This document shows positions 1 to 9,321 of a stretch of DNA of 29,779 bases, piece after piece. The position numbers were made by a program, and so were the translations under genes. This DNA comes from JBATTK01 sp049670505. GTDB lineage: Bacteria > Bacteroidota > Bacteroidia > Flavobacteriales > Flavobacteriaceae. Below the pieces are notes generated by a model that worked only from the letters and a program-made list of their open reading frames with translations, was not told the origin of the DNA and ran no database searches. Numbering within the stretch: position 1 is the first letter of the stretch; each line of letters begins with the position of its first letter. The DNA is taken from assembly GCA_049670505.1 (NCBI GenBank), contig JBATTK010000068.1, positions 1 to 29,779 on the forward strand. Direction: 5' to 3'.

Positions 1-509
1 GGGAAGCTTTTTTTAATGTGGCAAAAGATAAGCAGCACTTGTTTGTAGTAAAAGCGGACGAATTGAACATAGGGGTATTCGGTACCCGGTTCAACGTTTC
101 TACTTATCCCGAGGATGAAAATACCGATGTGGTCCTCGTGGAGGGTTCCGTTGGGCTCTACACGGATAATGAAAATGCGAGGGAAGCAAATAGTACCTTA
201 TTAAAGCCCGGTTATCAAGGAAGTTTTGACAGGACTAAAAAAACCGTGGATACCAAAGCAGTGGTAACGGACATATATACCTCTTGGGTAAATGGAAAGC
301 TGATATTCAGGAACATGACCTTTGCCAATATTCTCAAAAAATTGGAGCGGCGTTATAATGTGGTTATCCAGAATGATAATTCGCATTTATCCAACGATAA
401 ATTCAATGCCAATTTTGGCAACGAACCTGTAGAAAAAGTGTTGGAATATTTCAAAGCAACTTATGGTATAGTCTACTCCATTGAAGGGGATAAAATTCGG
501 ATTCAATAA
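1..509 (+). CDS. FecR-family anti-sigma factor, C-terminal part (5' end outside window)
   Basis: The frame is open from the first bases (EAFFNVAKD at 3-29), so the gene starts before the window. About 168 residues are visible. The FNV..D...F.V......V.GTRFNV pattern is the end of the FecR beta-domain. From about 285 to the stop, 'FRNMTFANILKKLERRYNVVI' and the following region match the DUF4974 C-terminal domain found in Bacteroidota FecR proteins. By family knowledge this is an inner-membrane protein that holds an ECF sigma factor inactive in the periplasm-facing relay and releases it when a SusC transporter with an STN domain signals substrate. That fits exactly the next gene, which has an STN domain. 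The sigma factor gene would be expected just upstream, outside the window. Family assignment is firm; the regulated target is inferred from adjacency. Confidence 0.92.
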   Translation, partial: EAFFNVAKDKQHLFVVKADELNIGVFGTRFNVSTYPEDENTDVVLVEGSVGLYTDNENAREANSTLLKPGYQGSFDRTKKTVDTKAVVTDIYTSWVNGKLIFRNMTFANILKKLERRYNVVIQNDNSHLSNDKFNANFGNEPVEKVLEYFKATYGIVYSIEGDKIRIQ

Positions 510-611
510 AATTAACTAACATCAAATACCGAAAGCTTATGATTAAACTAGAAGAAATAAATGAAGACAAAGCGTTGCTTTTTTAACGCCTAGTCCAAGA
601 TTTTAATAAAA

Positions 612-639
612 ATCGGGAAATGTTGCAGCATTCCCCGAT
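612..639 (+). promoter_or_regulatory. Hairpin in the fecR-susC gap
   Basis: ATCGGGAAATG (612-622) and CATTCCCCGAT (629-639) form an 11-base stem with a single A-C mismatch and a 6-base loop. No T-run follows, so it is not a normal intrinsic terminator. It lies 53 bases before susC in a 183-base gap. It could be the stabilising or attenuating leader structure of the susC message, or a processing site between fecR and susC. The structure is visible; the role is inference. The sigma-dependent promoter for susC is probably also in 510-692 but I cannot place it. Confidence 0.4.
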
Positions 640-692
640 ATAACTAATGTGACCAAACATCAACGATTAATCACGATTAACACTTTAAAAGT

Positions 693-3600
693 ATGAAAAA
701 ACATCGTAATGCGAAGAGCGATAGTTGCATCTATGGCAAATTCGATCTAAAAATGAAGCTAAGTACGTTATTTCTATTTACCAGTCTTTTCGCAATGCAG
801 GCGAACACAAGCTATTCCCAACGTACTAAAGTAACATTGGATCTTAACAACGTGACCATCCAGCAGGTCATTGACCAATTGGAATCAAGTTCGGAATTTA
901 GGTTCCTTTACAAGATCAAAGATGTGGATCTAAAAAGGATTGTATCGGTAAATGTGAAAAAAAAGAAAGTGACCAAGGTCCTTGATCTTCTTTTTGGAAA
1001 TACCAGAACGGCCTACCATATCATTGATCGACAAATTTTTCTCTTGGAAAGACAAAATATTGCTCCCCCTAAAGCTTTAAAAAAAGTAGTACCCCAAGAG
1101 CAACAGCTTATAATAAGCGGTACCGTAACAGATGAAAACGGAGCACCGCTTCCCGGAGCCAGTGTATTGGCTAAAGGAACTACGATTGGGGAAGTAACTA
1201 GTTTTGAGGGGAACTACTCCATAACTGTACCTGAAGATGTAACAATTTTAGTGTTTTCTTACCTCGGTTTTACTCCCCAGGAAGTAACTATTGGGGAGCA
1301 AACCACCATTAATGTAAGTCTTTCCCAAAGCGAGGCGCAGTTGGAAGAAGTAATAATTATTGGATATGGGCAGGAAAGACGAAAAGATCTGGTGGGTGCC
1401 GTGTCTACCGTACAGGCCGATGTAATTGAAAATCAACAAGTACCTACCTTTGAACAAGCCTTGATAGGGCAAGTATCAGGGGTACAGTTTAGGGAGAACG
1501 GTGGTCCCGATGCAGGGCCACAAATTACGGTTAGGGGGGTTGCTACCTTCGGCAATAACAATCCCCTATTTGTAATCGATGGCTTTCCCCTAAGTACCGA
1601 TGCCGGAGGACAGGCGGATAATTTTCTTCTGAATTCCATAAATCCTACGGATATAGAATCTATTAGTATTCTAAAAGACGCCGCATCAAAAGCCATTTAT
1701 GGATCTAGGGCCGCCAACGGGGTAATTCTTATTACTACAAAAAAGGGGAAAAGAAATACCAAACCCGTAATTACTTTTGGGAATAGTGTAGGAATTCAAT
1801 CCGTACCGGATTATGAAGCTCCGGATGTATTGAATGCACAAGAATTATTTCAATACCAGCTAGAATTCTATGAGGATCAGGTAACGGCAGGTTTTCCATT
1901 GGGCGGTCTACAGCAAAATCAACAGGCATTTCTGTTAGGGCTAGATGACATAGGACCGGATAATAATTGGTGGGATTTAATAACTAGGGACGCTTTAGTC
2001 ACGAACTATAATGTAGGCGTATCAGGAGGAAGTGAACGCAGTAGATATAATCTTAATATGGGGTATCAAGATCGAGATGGAACTTTGTTGAATACAAGTT
2101 TTAGGAGATATACGGTTAATTTCAACTTTGACACCAGTATTACCGACAATTTAAAATTGGGACTTAATATTGCCCCCACAAGATCTATAGCTACTGGAAC
2201 AGGAACGAATTCCGATGCCGGTAATTTCAGGGTTTTTAGTGCTCCGGCCTTGGCCGCCTGGACAGACCCGACCGCTCCCCTATTTGACGAGGAGGGAAGA
2301 TTAACCGCTGTTACCCAAGGCAACCTAATATTCAGATCTAGAAATGCCAATCCCGTAACCTCACTTCTCGAAAGACAGGAAGAGCGAAGGTCGGATATTA
2401 TAAGAATGGGAACCTCTCTGGAATGGGAATTTTTACCGGGATTAAAGGCAAAAACATTCGGTTCTATTCAATCGGTCGATAGAAGAAACACCTTGTTCGT
2501 TCCTTCAAGATTACCTGGCAACGCATTATTGGCCAATCCAAATGGGACACAACAAGCTTCGGCAAGGGCAACGGAATCAAATGCTTTCAATTGGGTTTTT
2601 GAGAATACGTTGAATTATTCAAAACGGTTAGGAAACGATCAAAAACATAACTTGAACGTCCTAGCCGGGTTTACGATGGAGAAAAGGGAACGAACCCGCA
2701 CAGAAGCTGAATCCACCAACTTGGCCGACGAGCAGGTTCGTATACCCAGTGCCGGAAATTCGGTAGATCCTTCAAACTTTAGGGGAGGGGTACAAATAAA
2801 CAATAATGCATTGATTACTTTTTTGGGGCGTCTTAACTATAGTTTTGATGACCGTTATTTTCTTACCGCCAGTATGCGTAGGGACGGGTCTTCCAGATTT
2901 GGCGAGGCTACCCGGTACGGAAATTTCCCTGCCTTTGGTATCGCTTGGCGGGTATCCAATGAATCCTTTTTTGAGCCATTGAAAAATATTATTTCTGAGC
3001 TGAAATTTGAAGGTGGATATGGGATCAGCGGTAATAATAATATTGGAAATTACATTGCGCAGGGACGTATAAGTCCTTTTCCTCCTAACAGAGATTATAA
3101 CTTTGGAGGAGTAAGCGCACCTGGAATCCGGGTAGAGAACCTGCCCAATATAGCCACTAAATGGGAAGAGACCGAGGAAACCAACTTGGGTGTCGATTTA
3201 GGATTGTTTGGCAACAGAATATTGATCAGTGCGGACTACTATGATATACGATCGATTGACTTCTTGTTTGATCAACCCTTGCCCGCTACTAGTGGATTTG
3301 GTACTATAATAGCAAATCTAGGAGAAATACAGAACAAAGGAATTGAACTGGAACTAACCGGTAAAATCATTGAAAAACCTGATTTTAGCTGGACAGCAAG
3401 TGTAAATTATACGGCCAACAGAAACGAAGTCATAGATGTGCCTCAGGAACAGGGTTTCTTCTTTCCGCGGGAGAGTGGCATATCTGGTATTAATATCACC
3501 GAGGTGAGGGAAGGACAACCGATCGGGGTATTTCGCGGACTTAGGGTAACCGGTTTATTCACTCAAGAGGAAATAGATAATCCTGATGTACCGAAATATC

Positions 3601-4238
3601 CAAACGCAATAGTCGGTTCGTTGAAATTTGATGACGTTCCCACCATTGACACGGATGGAGATGGCGTGCCGGATGAAACGGATGGTGTTTTAAACAATCA
3701 GGATGCCGCAATTATAGGAGATGCCAATCCGGATTTTATCTTTGGGTTTTCTACCACCTTAAATTATAAGAACTTTGATTTTACGCTTACCGCGGATGGG
3801 GCCGTTGGCCAACAAGTACTTTTAGGCTCCAATCAATACTTAGGAAATCAAGATGACGGACAGTTTAATATAGAGCATAGGTATTTGGATAGATGGCGAC
3901 CCGGCGATGACCCAACAACTAAGGTAATACCCGGTACAGGAAGTCAAACAAGCCGCCAGTTTTTTAGAAGGCCCAACTCGCTATGGGTTCAGGATGCGGA
4001 TTATATGTGGATTAGAAACATAACGTTGGGCTATACGCTAAGAGGGAATGCATTAGGCAATGTGTTCACAAGGGCCAGAGTTTATGTAAGCGCCCAAAAT
4101 CCTTTCCTATTTACGGAATATGAGTTTGGCAGCCCTACTGTAAACAGGGCAGCGGATAACGCTGCGGTAAGAAACGTGGATAATGGCGCATTTCCGTTAT
4201 CCAGAACCTTAAGTTTAGGATTTGACATAACGTTTTAA
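693..4238 (+). CDS. SusC/RagA-family TonB-dependent outer-membrane transporter with STN domain
   Basis: This 1181-residue protein imports oligosaccharides across the outer membrane using TonB energy. The first 43 residues are an extended signal peptide ending near SYSQ. Residues about 45-118 form an STN (secretin/TonB N-terminus) signalling domain. Residues about 140-212 form a carboxypeptidase-regulatory-like domain (GTVTDENGAPLPGASV). A TonB-box-like EEVIIIGYG lies at 218-226. The plug follows at about 230-350 (VDGFPL, SISILKDAASKAIYGSRAANGVI), and the rest is the beta-barrel ending in a terminal phenylalanine (GFDITF). The STN domain is the part known to contact FecR, so the gene is probably under the FecR/ECF sigma switch encoded directly upstream. 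The susD partner starts 27 bases after the stop. An in-frame ATG at residue 21 is an alternative start and would still leave a signal peptide. Substrate cannot be read from the sequence. Confidence 0.96.
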   Translation: MKKHRNAKSDSCIYGKFDLKMKLSTLFLFTSLFAMQANTSYSQRTKVTLDLNNVTIQQVIDQLESSSEFRFLYKIKDVDLKRIVSVNVKKKKVTKVLDLLFGNTRTAYHIIDRQIFLLERQNIAPPKALKKVVPQEQQLIISGTVTDENGAPLPGASVLAKGTTIGEVTSFEGNYSITVPEDVTILVFSYLGFTPQEVTIGEQTTINVSLSQSEAQLEEVIIIGYGQERRKDLVGAVSTVQADVIENQQVPTFEQALIGQVSGVQFRENGGPDAGPQITVRGVATFGNNNPLFVIDGFPLSTDAGGQADNFLLNSINPTDIESISILKDAASKAIYGSRAANGVILITTKKGKRNTKPVITFGNSVGIQSVPDYEAPDVLNAQELFQYQLEFYEDQVTAGFPLGGLQQNQQAFLLGLDDIGPDNNWWDLITRDALVTNYNVGVSGGSERSRYNLNMGYQDRDGTLLNTSFRRYTVNFNFDTSITDNLKLGLNIAPTRSIATGTGTNSDAGNFRVFSAPALAAWTDPTAPLFDEEGRLTAVTQGNLIFRSRNANPVTSLLERQEERRSDIIRMGTSLEWEFLPGLKAKTFGSIQSVDRRNTLFVPSRLPGNALLANPNGTQQASARATESNAFNWVFENTLNYSKRLGNDQKHNLNVLAGFTMEKRERTRTEAESTNLADEQVRIPSAGNSVDPSNFRGGVQINNNALITFLGRLNYSFDDRYFLTASMRRDGSSRFGEATRYGNFPAFGIAWRVSNESFFEPLKNIISELKFEGGYGISGNNNIGNYIAQGRISPFPPNRDYNFGGVSAPGIRVENLPNIATKWEETEETNLGVDLGLFGNRILISADYYDIRSIDFLFDQPLPATSGFGTIIANLGEIQNKGIELELTGKIIEKPDFSWTASVNYTANRNEVIDVPQEQGFFFPRESGISGINITEVREGQPIGVFRGLRVTGLFTQEEIDNPDVPKYPNAIVGSLKFDDVPTIDTDGDGVPDETDGVLNNQDAAIIGDANPDFIFGFSTTLNYKNFDFTLTADGAVGQQVLLGSNQYLGNQDDGQFNIEHRYLDRWRPGDDPTTKVIPGTGSQTSRQFFRRPNSLWVQDADYMWIRNITLGYTLRGNALGNVFTRARVYVSAQNPFLFTEYEFGSPTVNRAADNAAVRNVDNGAFPLSRTLSLGFDITF

Positions 4239-4265
4239 GAAAAAAATACGATAATACGGATACAC

Positions 4266-5732
4266 ATGAAAAATATTTTAATTATATGGTTAATAGGTTT
4301 ACTTCTAGTAAGTTGTGAAGATTTCCTCGAAGAAACGCCGGAAGATTTCAGAACACCTACCAGCTTTTTTCAAACCGAATCGGAAATAGATCAGGGAATT
4401 GCCGGCATATACGGTAAAAATCGTTTTTTACATAACGGTGATGGTAAATTACAGTTAAGATTCGGTGAAAGCCGTTCCGATAATACGAATATTGAAGTCA
4501 CTGGAGACACCGGGGGGTTTGATGATGACCAGCTTAATGAGTTTACTATGGACGCCACCAATGGCAGGATTAGAGCTTACTGGGGTGAAAACTATATTGG
4601 AATTTCTAGGGCAAATTTTGTTCTCGCCAGTATAGATGCAGTAACCTTTGGTAATCCTGATGCCAAAAATGCCAGAAAGGGAGAGGCGCTATTTCTAAGA
4701 ACATTGTTCTATTTTAATCTGGCAAGGATTTATGGCGATGTGCCTTATGTAGTCAATCCGGGACAAAGCCCCGATCAAATTCTAGCGGAGGAATTTATAG
4801 AAAGAGATCCGCAATCCGAAGTATATGCCAGCATTCTATTGGACGCCCAGGAAGCCATAGATTTATTACCCGTACAAACCAATGATCCGGGCAGGGCTAC
4901 AAGAGGAGCCGCTCTTATGTTAAAAGCAAAAATTCATATGGCACTCCAGCAATTTAACGAGGCCAGACCGCTGCTGGAAGAGATTACTACTTTGGGATAT
5001 GCTCTTTTACCCAATTATACCGATGTATTTTTTACAAAAAATCACAATGAAGGGATTTTTGAAATTCAGTTTAGCCCTGCATTGAACCAAGGAGCGGATT
5101 TTCTTAGAAATTTTGTGCCTTTTAGTAGTGGACAAGATATCGTAGGTGGAAACTCTACGCCAAATAGTAGGGGAAATCAATTTCAACCTACCCAGGATTT
5201 AATCGATGTGTATAGCGATAATGATTTAAGGAGGGCCCATAACATTTCAACATATTTGGATGTTCCCACGAATACGGAATTTCAATGGGCCAGTAAGTTT
5301 GCTTTTCCTTTTGATGAAGTACAGGTTAACCAACAGAATATCAATTGGCAAATGTATCGCTATGCCGATGCGTTGTTAATGCTTGCCGAATGTTATGAAA
5401 AAGTAGGTGGAGGCGACCCAGCAACAATTATCGAACAAATTCGTGCGCGTGCAGGCTTACCCGACCCCACACTCAGCACCACAGAACTATCCGATCTGGA
5501 ACAAACCATAGCCGATGAGCGAAGAAGGGAATTAGCCTTTGAAGGACATCGTTATTTTGATCTCCTAAGAACCGGAAAATTGGTAGAAGTGATGACTACA
5601 CATGGAGCACAACAGGTAGCAGATGGCTTAAGCACTACAGGAGGTGCTTATCAAAATATACGGACCATAATCGGCATTCCGGATGGACAAGTAGTCCAAT
5701 TTGGTTTTCAGCAAACCCCAGGGTGGGAATAA
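4266..5732 (+). CDS. SusD/RagB-family glycan-binding outer-membrane lipoprotein
   Basis: This 488-residue protein is the surface lid that binds glycan and partners the SusC channel just upstream. The N-terminus is a lipoprotein signal with lipobox LVSC and lipidated Cys17, followed by the typical EDFLEETPED. The N-terminal part has the helical, TPR-like SusD repeat region (GEALFLRTLFYFNLARIYGDVPYV). The C-terminal third has the RagB/SusD signature RRRELAFEGHRYFDLLRTGKL and ends in QTPGWE. Length is normal for the family. It starts 27 bases after susC and surely shares its transcript. A terminator follows 55 bases after the stop. A degraded copy of its last 60 residues lies immediately beyond that terminator. 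Confidence 0.96.
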   Translation: MKNILIIWLIGLLLVSCEDFLEETPEDFRTPTSFFQTESEIDQGIAGIYGKNRFLHNGDGKLQLRFGESRSDNTNIEVTGDTGGFDDDQLNEFTMDATNGRIRAYWGENYIGISRANFVLASIDAVTFGNPDAKNARKGEALFLRTLFYFNLARIYGDVPYVVNPGQSPDQILAEEFIERDPQSEVYASILLDAQEAIDLLPVQTNDPGRATRGAALMLKAKIHMALQQFNEARPLLEEITTLGYALLPNYTDVFFTKNHNEGIFEIQFSPALNQGADFLRNFVPFSSGQDIVGGNSTPNSRGNQFQPTQDLIDVYSDNDLRRAHNISTYLDVPTNTEFQWASKFAFPFDEVQVNQQNINWQMYRYADALLMLAECYEKVGGGDPATIIEQIRARAGLPDPTLSTTELSDLEQTIADERRRELAFEGHRYFDLLRTGKLVEVMTTHGAQQVADGLSTTGGAYQNIRTIIGIPDGQVVQFGFQQTPGWE

Positions 5733-5786
5733 CAAATGATATTCATGTCACAAATTAATTTGAGTTAGTTTGGTTTAGTTGGTTTG

Positions 5787-5823
5787 GCGGCATAATCCAA
5801 TCCATAGGTTATGCCGCTTTTTT
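5787..5823 (+). terminator. Intrinsic terminator after susD
   Basis: GCGGCATAA (5787-5795) pairs perfectly with TTATGCCGC (5809-5817) across a 13-base loop, followed directly by TTTTTT. It ends the susC-susD transcript. The T-run is also the first part of the susD remnant, which suggests the join between terminator and remnant is a deletion or recombination scar. Confidence 0.8.
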
Positions 5824-5996
5824 GATCTGTTACGCACAGAACGGTTGGTAGAAGTGATAACGGCAAATATAGCCTGATGGAAATCAAACATGGTTTGACG
5901 GCCATGGAGAATGGGTATCAGAATATAAGAACCCTCTTGGGCATTCCATTCAATCAAGTAGAACAATTTGATGATGTACAGACCCCGGGATGGTAA
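5821..5996 (+). pseudogene. Remnant of a second susD 3' end (frameshifted)
   Basis: Translation from 5821 gives FDLLRTERLVEVITANIA and then a stop. The frame shifts near 5876, and the other frame then reads GLTAMENGYQNIRTLLGIP followed by NQVEQFDDVQTPGW and a stop at 5994-5996. The intact SusD upstream ends with FDLLRTGKLVEVMT, GGAYQNIRTIIGIP and QQTPGW in the same order. The match is clear at protein level but the bases have diverged, so this is not a fresh duplication. It is most simply the last 60 or so codons of a lost second susD, with its own susC and the rest of the gene deleted. The sequence after it (about 6063-6098) again resembles the stretch just after the intact susD (ATTAATT, TGAGTT, GTTT), as expected if the 3' flank was duplicated too. 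Confidence 0.8.
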
Positions 5997-6036
5997 TACA
6001 AAAAGTCTAACAGCATTAGACCGAGTTTGGTTGGCT

Positions 6037-6101
6037 GTGGGCCGCATCAAAAAAAATTAACTGATTAATTCATCTGAGTTGGTTTACTAGGTGCGGTCCA
6101 C
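6037..6101. repeat. Inverted repeat between the susD remnant and the GH2 gene
   Basis: GTGGGCCGCA (6037-6046) pairs with TGCGGTCCAC (6092-6101) with one G-T pair, across a 45-base AT-rich spacer. Only four T residues follow on the + strand. It may be the old terminator of the lost second susD, now interrupted. The right arm overlaps the predicted promoter of the GH2 operon, so it could affect its expression. Confidence 0.4.
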
Positions 6102-6106
6102 TTTTG
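6079..6106 (+). promoter_or_regulatory. Candidate Bacteroidota-type promoter for the GH2-GH78-sulfatase operon
   Basis: TTG (6079-6081), a 17-base spacer and CACTTTTG (6099-6106) match the -33 TTG and -7 TAnnTTTG pattern with one mismatch in the -7 box. A start site near 6113 would give a leader of about 28 bases before the ATG at 6141. Since susC-susD ends in a terminator, the enzyme genes need their own promoter, which supports the call. It is a motif match only. Confidence 0.35.
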
Positions 6107-6140
6107 TAAAGTGTTTTTCTACATAATTTAAAACTAAATA

Positions 6141-9100
6141 ATGGGTTTCAATAGCCGTAAAACATATTCACTGTTATTTTTAACGGGAGTGTTTGCCATA
6201 TCTGTGGGCAATACCCAACAATTGGATCATTGGCAGAATCCGGAGGTGGTCAATATCAACAAATTACCGGCGAGGGCCACATCCATTTCCTATCCCGATC
6301 AACAATTGGCCCTTAACGCAGATCGGGATGCTTCCCCAAGAAAGCTATCTCTTAATGGTAACTGGAAATTCCATTTTGCCGAAGCACCTTCCAAAGCACC
6401 TAAGGACTTCTTTCAACTTGTTTATTCGGATACGGATTGGGAGGACATACCCGTCCCTTCCAATTGGGAACTGCAAGCTTATGGCAAACCTTGGCAACTG
6501 CTGACACATCAGATATGGGAGAAAAAAGGTGTGGACCAACCCAAGGTCCCCGAGGATTACAATCCTACCGGCAGTTACCGAAAAAATTTTTCCCTGCCCA
6601 GAAAATGGAACGGCATGCAAGTAACAATCCATATAGGAGCGGCCTCATCGGCTTTACAGGTATGGGTCAACGGCAATTATGTGGGGTATAGCGAAGATAA
6701 TCGGCTTCCGGCGGAATTCGATATTACCCCCTACCTTTCCCAAAAAGAAAACCTCATCGCACTACAAGTGATGCAATGGAGCGATGGAAGCTATTTGGAG
6801 GATCAGGACCACTGGCGTATGAGTGGTGTTACCCGTGAAGTCTATCTGGAAGCGGCACCTACAGTACAATTATACGATTTTGCCGTAAGAACCGATTTAG
6901 ATTCCAACTATGAAGATGCACAGCTTCAAATTCGCCCGGAGCTTGTAAAGTACGAAGAAATCGACACTAAAGATTGGACGGTTTCCGCACAATTGTACGA
7001 TCAAGAAAAACAGGCTGTTTTAGCTGAACCCCTAACAATTACCGTTGAAAAAATACTGAAGGAGCACCATCCGCAAATTGGAAACCGTCCTTTTGAAAAC
7101 CTGATGCAGGTGACCATTAAGAATCCCAAAAAATGGTCGGCCGAATTTCCCTACCTGTACACCCTGGTACTTTCCCTAAAAGATGAAAAAGAAAAACTGA
7201 TGGAGGCCCGAAGCACAAGAATCGGGTTTCGGGAAATCGACATCAGCGATGGGCAATTCAAGGTAAACGGAATCCCGGTATTGCTATATGGGGTAAATCG
7301 ACACGACTGGGATGCTGTCACCGGTAAAGCTGAAAACAAAGCAGCGATGCGAAGGGATGCCCAATTGATGAAACAACTCAACGTGAACGCATCCCGATCT
7401 TCTCACTACCCTAATCCGCCCTATTGGTATGAACTTTGTGACGAATATGGTATTTATGTAATGGACGAGGCCAACATAGAAAGTCACGGAAAAGGTTCTC
7501 TTTTTAGTAATATCCCCTCATGGCACACCACTTTTTTGGAACGGGGAATCCGTATGGTGGAACGCGATAAGAATTATCCGAGTATTGTAAGCTGGTCCTT
7601 AGGTAATGAAGCAGGTTTCGGGCCTAATCATGCGGCACTTTCAGCCTGGATCAAGGAATTTGACCCTACAAGACCTATTCATTCCGAAGGTGCACAAAAT
7701 ATTTATGGCTACCACTGGCCCAAACCCGAACCCAAGGATAGGATCTATACCGATATCATCAGTAGGATGTATCGATTAACCAGCGATATGATCGATCTAT
7801 CCACGAAAGCGGATGACAACCGCCCCGTAATTTGGTGCGAATATGCACACTCCCAGGGAAACTCTACAGGGGATTTGGAAGGCTATTGGAAAGCCATCCG
7901 TACCTATCCCAGATTGGTAGGTGGGTTCGTTTGGGATTGGCGAGACCAACTGATCATGAAAACAAGTACGGATGACAAACCGCTTTGGAAACACGGTGAA
8001 GATTTTGGGCAACCGCAGGCCGATTTACTACCGATTCAAAAAGGGCTGATTTCTGCGGATGGAAATGTAAAATCCGGAGGGTGGCAGGCAAAATACGTAT
8101 GGCAACGGGTAAAAATAATGGCCGATAGTATTTCCAAGGGGAAATTAAAAATAGAGAATCGTCATTTCCGTACCAATTTAAATGTTTATGATGCTATTTG
8201 GGAAATTACCGAGGACGGAGAAATAATTCAAAAAGGAAAAGCGATCGCTCCGGATATTGAAGCGGGGAAAACAGGGGATTGGCAAATAGACTTGCCCCAA
8301 ATGGATCTAAAATCAGGGCTTCACTATCATCTTAATATTTCCTTCGCCTTAAAAGAAGACCGATCCTGGGCCAAAAAAGGATTTGTAATCGCTCATGAAC
8401 AGTTCCTCTTAAAATATGATCCTGAGATAGTTTCCCCTACAACTGTTGCCGGTCCAAAAGTTAAAGAAACGGATACTGATATTATGATAACAGCTGCCAA
8501 GGTCGCTATCACTTTTGATAAAAAAGAAGGCCGTTTGGTACGGTATGAAGTTGGCAACGAAAATATGACATCTGTCGCGCCCAAACCTAATTTTTGGCGT
8601 GCGCCGACTGATAATGATTTGGCTTCGGACATCATGAAACGGCAGGGCCTATGGAGGGAAGCTTCCGAAAAACAAAAACTGCAAGAAATATCCATCGTTA
8701 AAAACGGGGAAGCTGTTGTTGTGAATACGACCCATCTATTAGCAGGAACAAAAGCATTGATCTCCCAGAACTATGTGATATCCGGAGACGGTGAAATACA
8801 GCTAGCCTACCGCTTTAGACCAGAAGCCAATATGCCGGAAATACCACGGGTAGGGATGCAACTGCAAATTCCTATGGCATATGATCGGTTACAATGGTTT
8901 GGACGCGGTCCGTGGGAAACCTATGCCGATAAAAAAACCGGGGCGTTTTTCGGTCGGTATTCCCAATCTGTCAAAGATGATTATGGATATTATGTGCGTC
9001 CACAGGAAAGTGGTAATAAAACCGACGTATACTGGGTGGAATTAAGGAATACAGAGGGAAAAGGCATTCGGATAGAAGCTGAAGATAAATCGTTTGATTT

Positions 9101-9311
9101 CAGTGCATGGCCTTTTGATCAACGCCAGATCGAGCAAGCCAATCGCATTGAGGAACTGACTTTTGGTGAAACTATTACGGTAAACATCGACTATAAACAA
9201 ATGGGGGTAGGCGGAGACAATACCTGGAGTCCGGATGCACGTCCGCATAAGCCTTTTCGGATACCGGCAAAACCATATTCGTACCGTTTCACCATAAAAC
9301 CCATTGAATAA
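6141..9311 (+). CDS. Glycoside hydrolase family 2, LacZ-type beta-galactosidase-like
   Basis: This 1056-residue exported enzyme (signal peptide in residues 1-25) has the full five-domain LacZ layout. The jelly-roll sugar-binding domain spans about 60-230 (GSYRKNFSLP, WVNGNYVGYSEDNRLPAEFDIT). An Ig-like domain follows to about 345. The TIM barrel runs about 347-640 with GVNRHDWDAVTG and SSHYPNPPYWYELCDEYGIYVMDEANIE. The acid/base is Glu490 in SWSLGNEAG and the nucleophile is Glu567 in VIWCEYAHSQGNS. The C-terminal small-chain domain shows NFWRAPTDND and WFGRGPWETYADK. Both catalytic residues are present, so activity is likely. By family it removes terminal beta-linked galactose, but GH2 in such loci can also act on other sugars. 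It heads a three-gene operon; the next ATG is 10 bases after its stop. The signal peptide has no lipobox, so it is probably periplasmic. Confidence 0.93.
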   Translation: MGFNSRKTYSLLFLTGVFAISVGNTQQLDHWQNPEVVNINKLPARATSISYPDQQLALNADRDASPRKLSLNGNWKFHFAEAPSKAPKDFFQLVYSDTDWEDIPVPSNWELQAYGKPWQLLTHQIWEKKGVDQPKVPEDYNPTGSYRKNFSLPRKWNGMQVTIHIGAASSALQVWVNGNYVGYSEDNRLPAEFDITPYLSQKENLIALQVMQWSDGSYLEDQDHWRMSGVTREVYLEAAPTVQLYDFAVRTDLDSNYEDAQLQIRPELVKYEEIDTKDWTVSAQLYDQEKQAVLAEPLTITVEKILKEHHPQIGNRPFENLMQVTIKNPKKWSAEFPYLYTLVLSLKDEKEKLMEARSTRIGFREIDISDGQFKVNGIPVLLYGVNRHDWDAVTGKAENKAAMRRDAQLMKQLNVNASRSSHYPNPPYWYELCDEYGIYVMDEANIESHGKGSLFSNIPSWHTTFLERGIRMVERDKNYPSIVSWSLGNEAGFGPNHAALSAWIKEFDPTRPIHSEGAQNIYGYHWPKPEPKDRIYTDIISRMYRLTSDMIDLSTKADDNRPVIWCEYAHSQGNSTGDLEGYWKAIRTYPRLVGGFVWDWRDQLIMKTSTDDKPLWKHGEDFGQPQADLLPIQKGLISADGNVKSGGWQAKYVWQRVKIMADSISKGKLKIENRHFRTNLNVYDAIWEITEDGEIIQKGKAIAPDIEAGKTGDWQIDLPQMDLKSGLHYHLNISFALKEDRSWAKKGFVIAHEQFLLKYDPEIVSPTTVAGPKVKETDTDIMITAAKVAITFDKKEGRLVRYEVGNENMTSVAPKPNFWRAPTDNDLASDIMKRQGLWREASEKQKLQEISIVKNGEAVVVNTTHLLAGTKALISQNYVISGDGEIQLAYRFRPEANMPEIPRVGMQLQIPMAYDRLQWFGRGPWETYADKKTGAFFGRYSQSVKDDYGYYVRPQESGNKTDVYWVELRNTEGKGIRIEAEDKSFDFSAWPFDQRQIEQANRIEELTFGETITVNIDYKQMGVGGDNTWSPDARPHKPFRIPAKPYSYRFTIKPIE

Positions 9312-9321
9312 AACCTCCATC

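Noticed and set aside
539..586. A 15-codon open frame (MIKLEEINEDKALLF) between fecR and susC
   Set aside because: Too short and no sign of a translation signal or conservation; not called.
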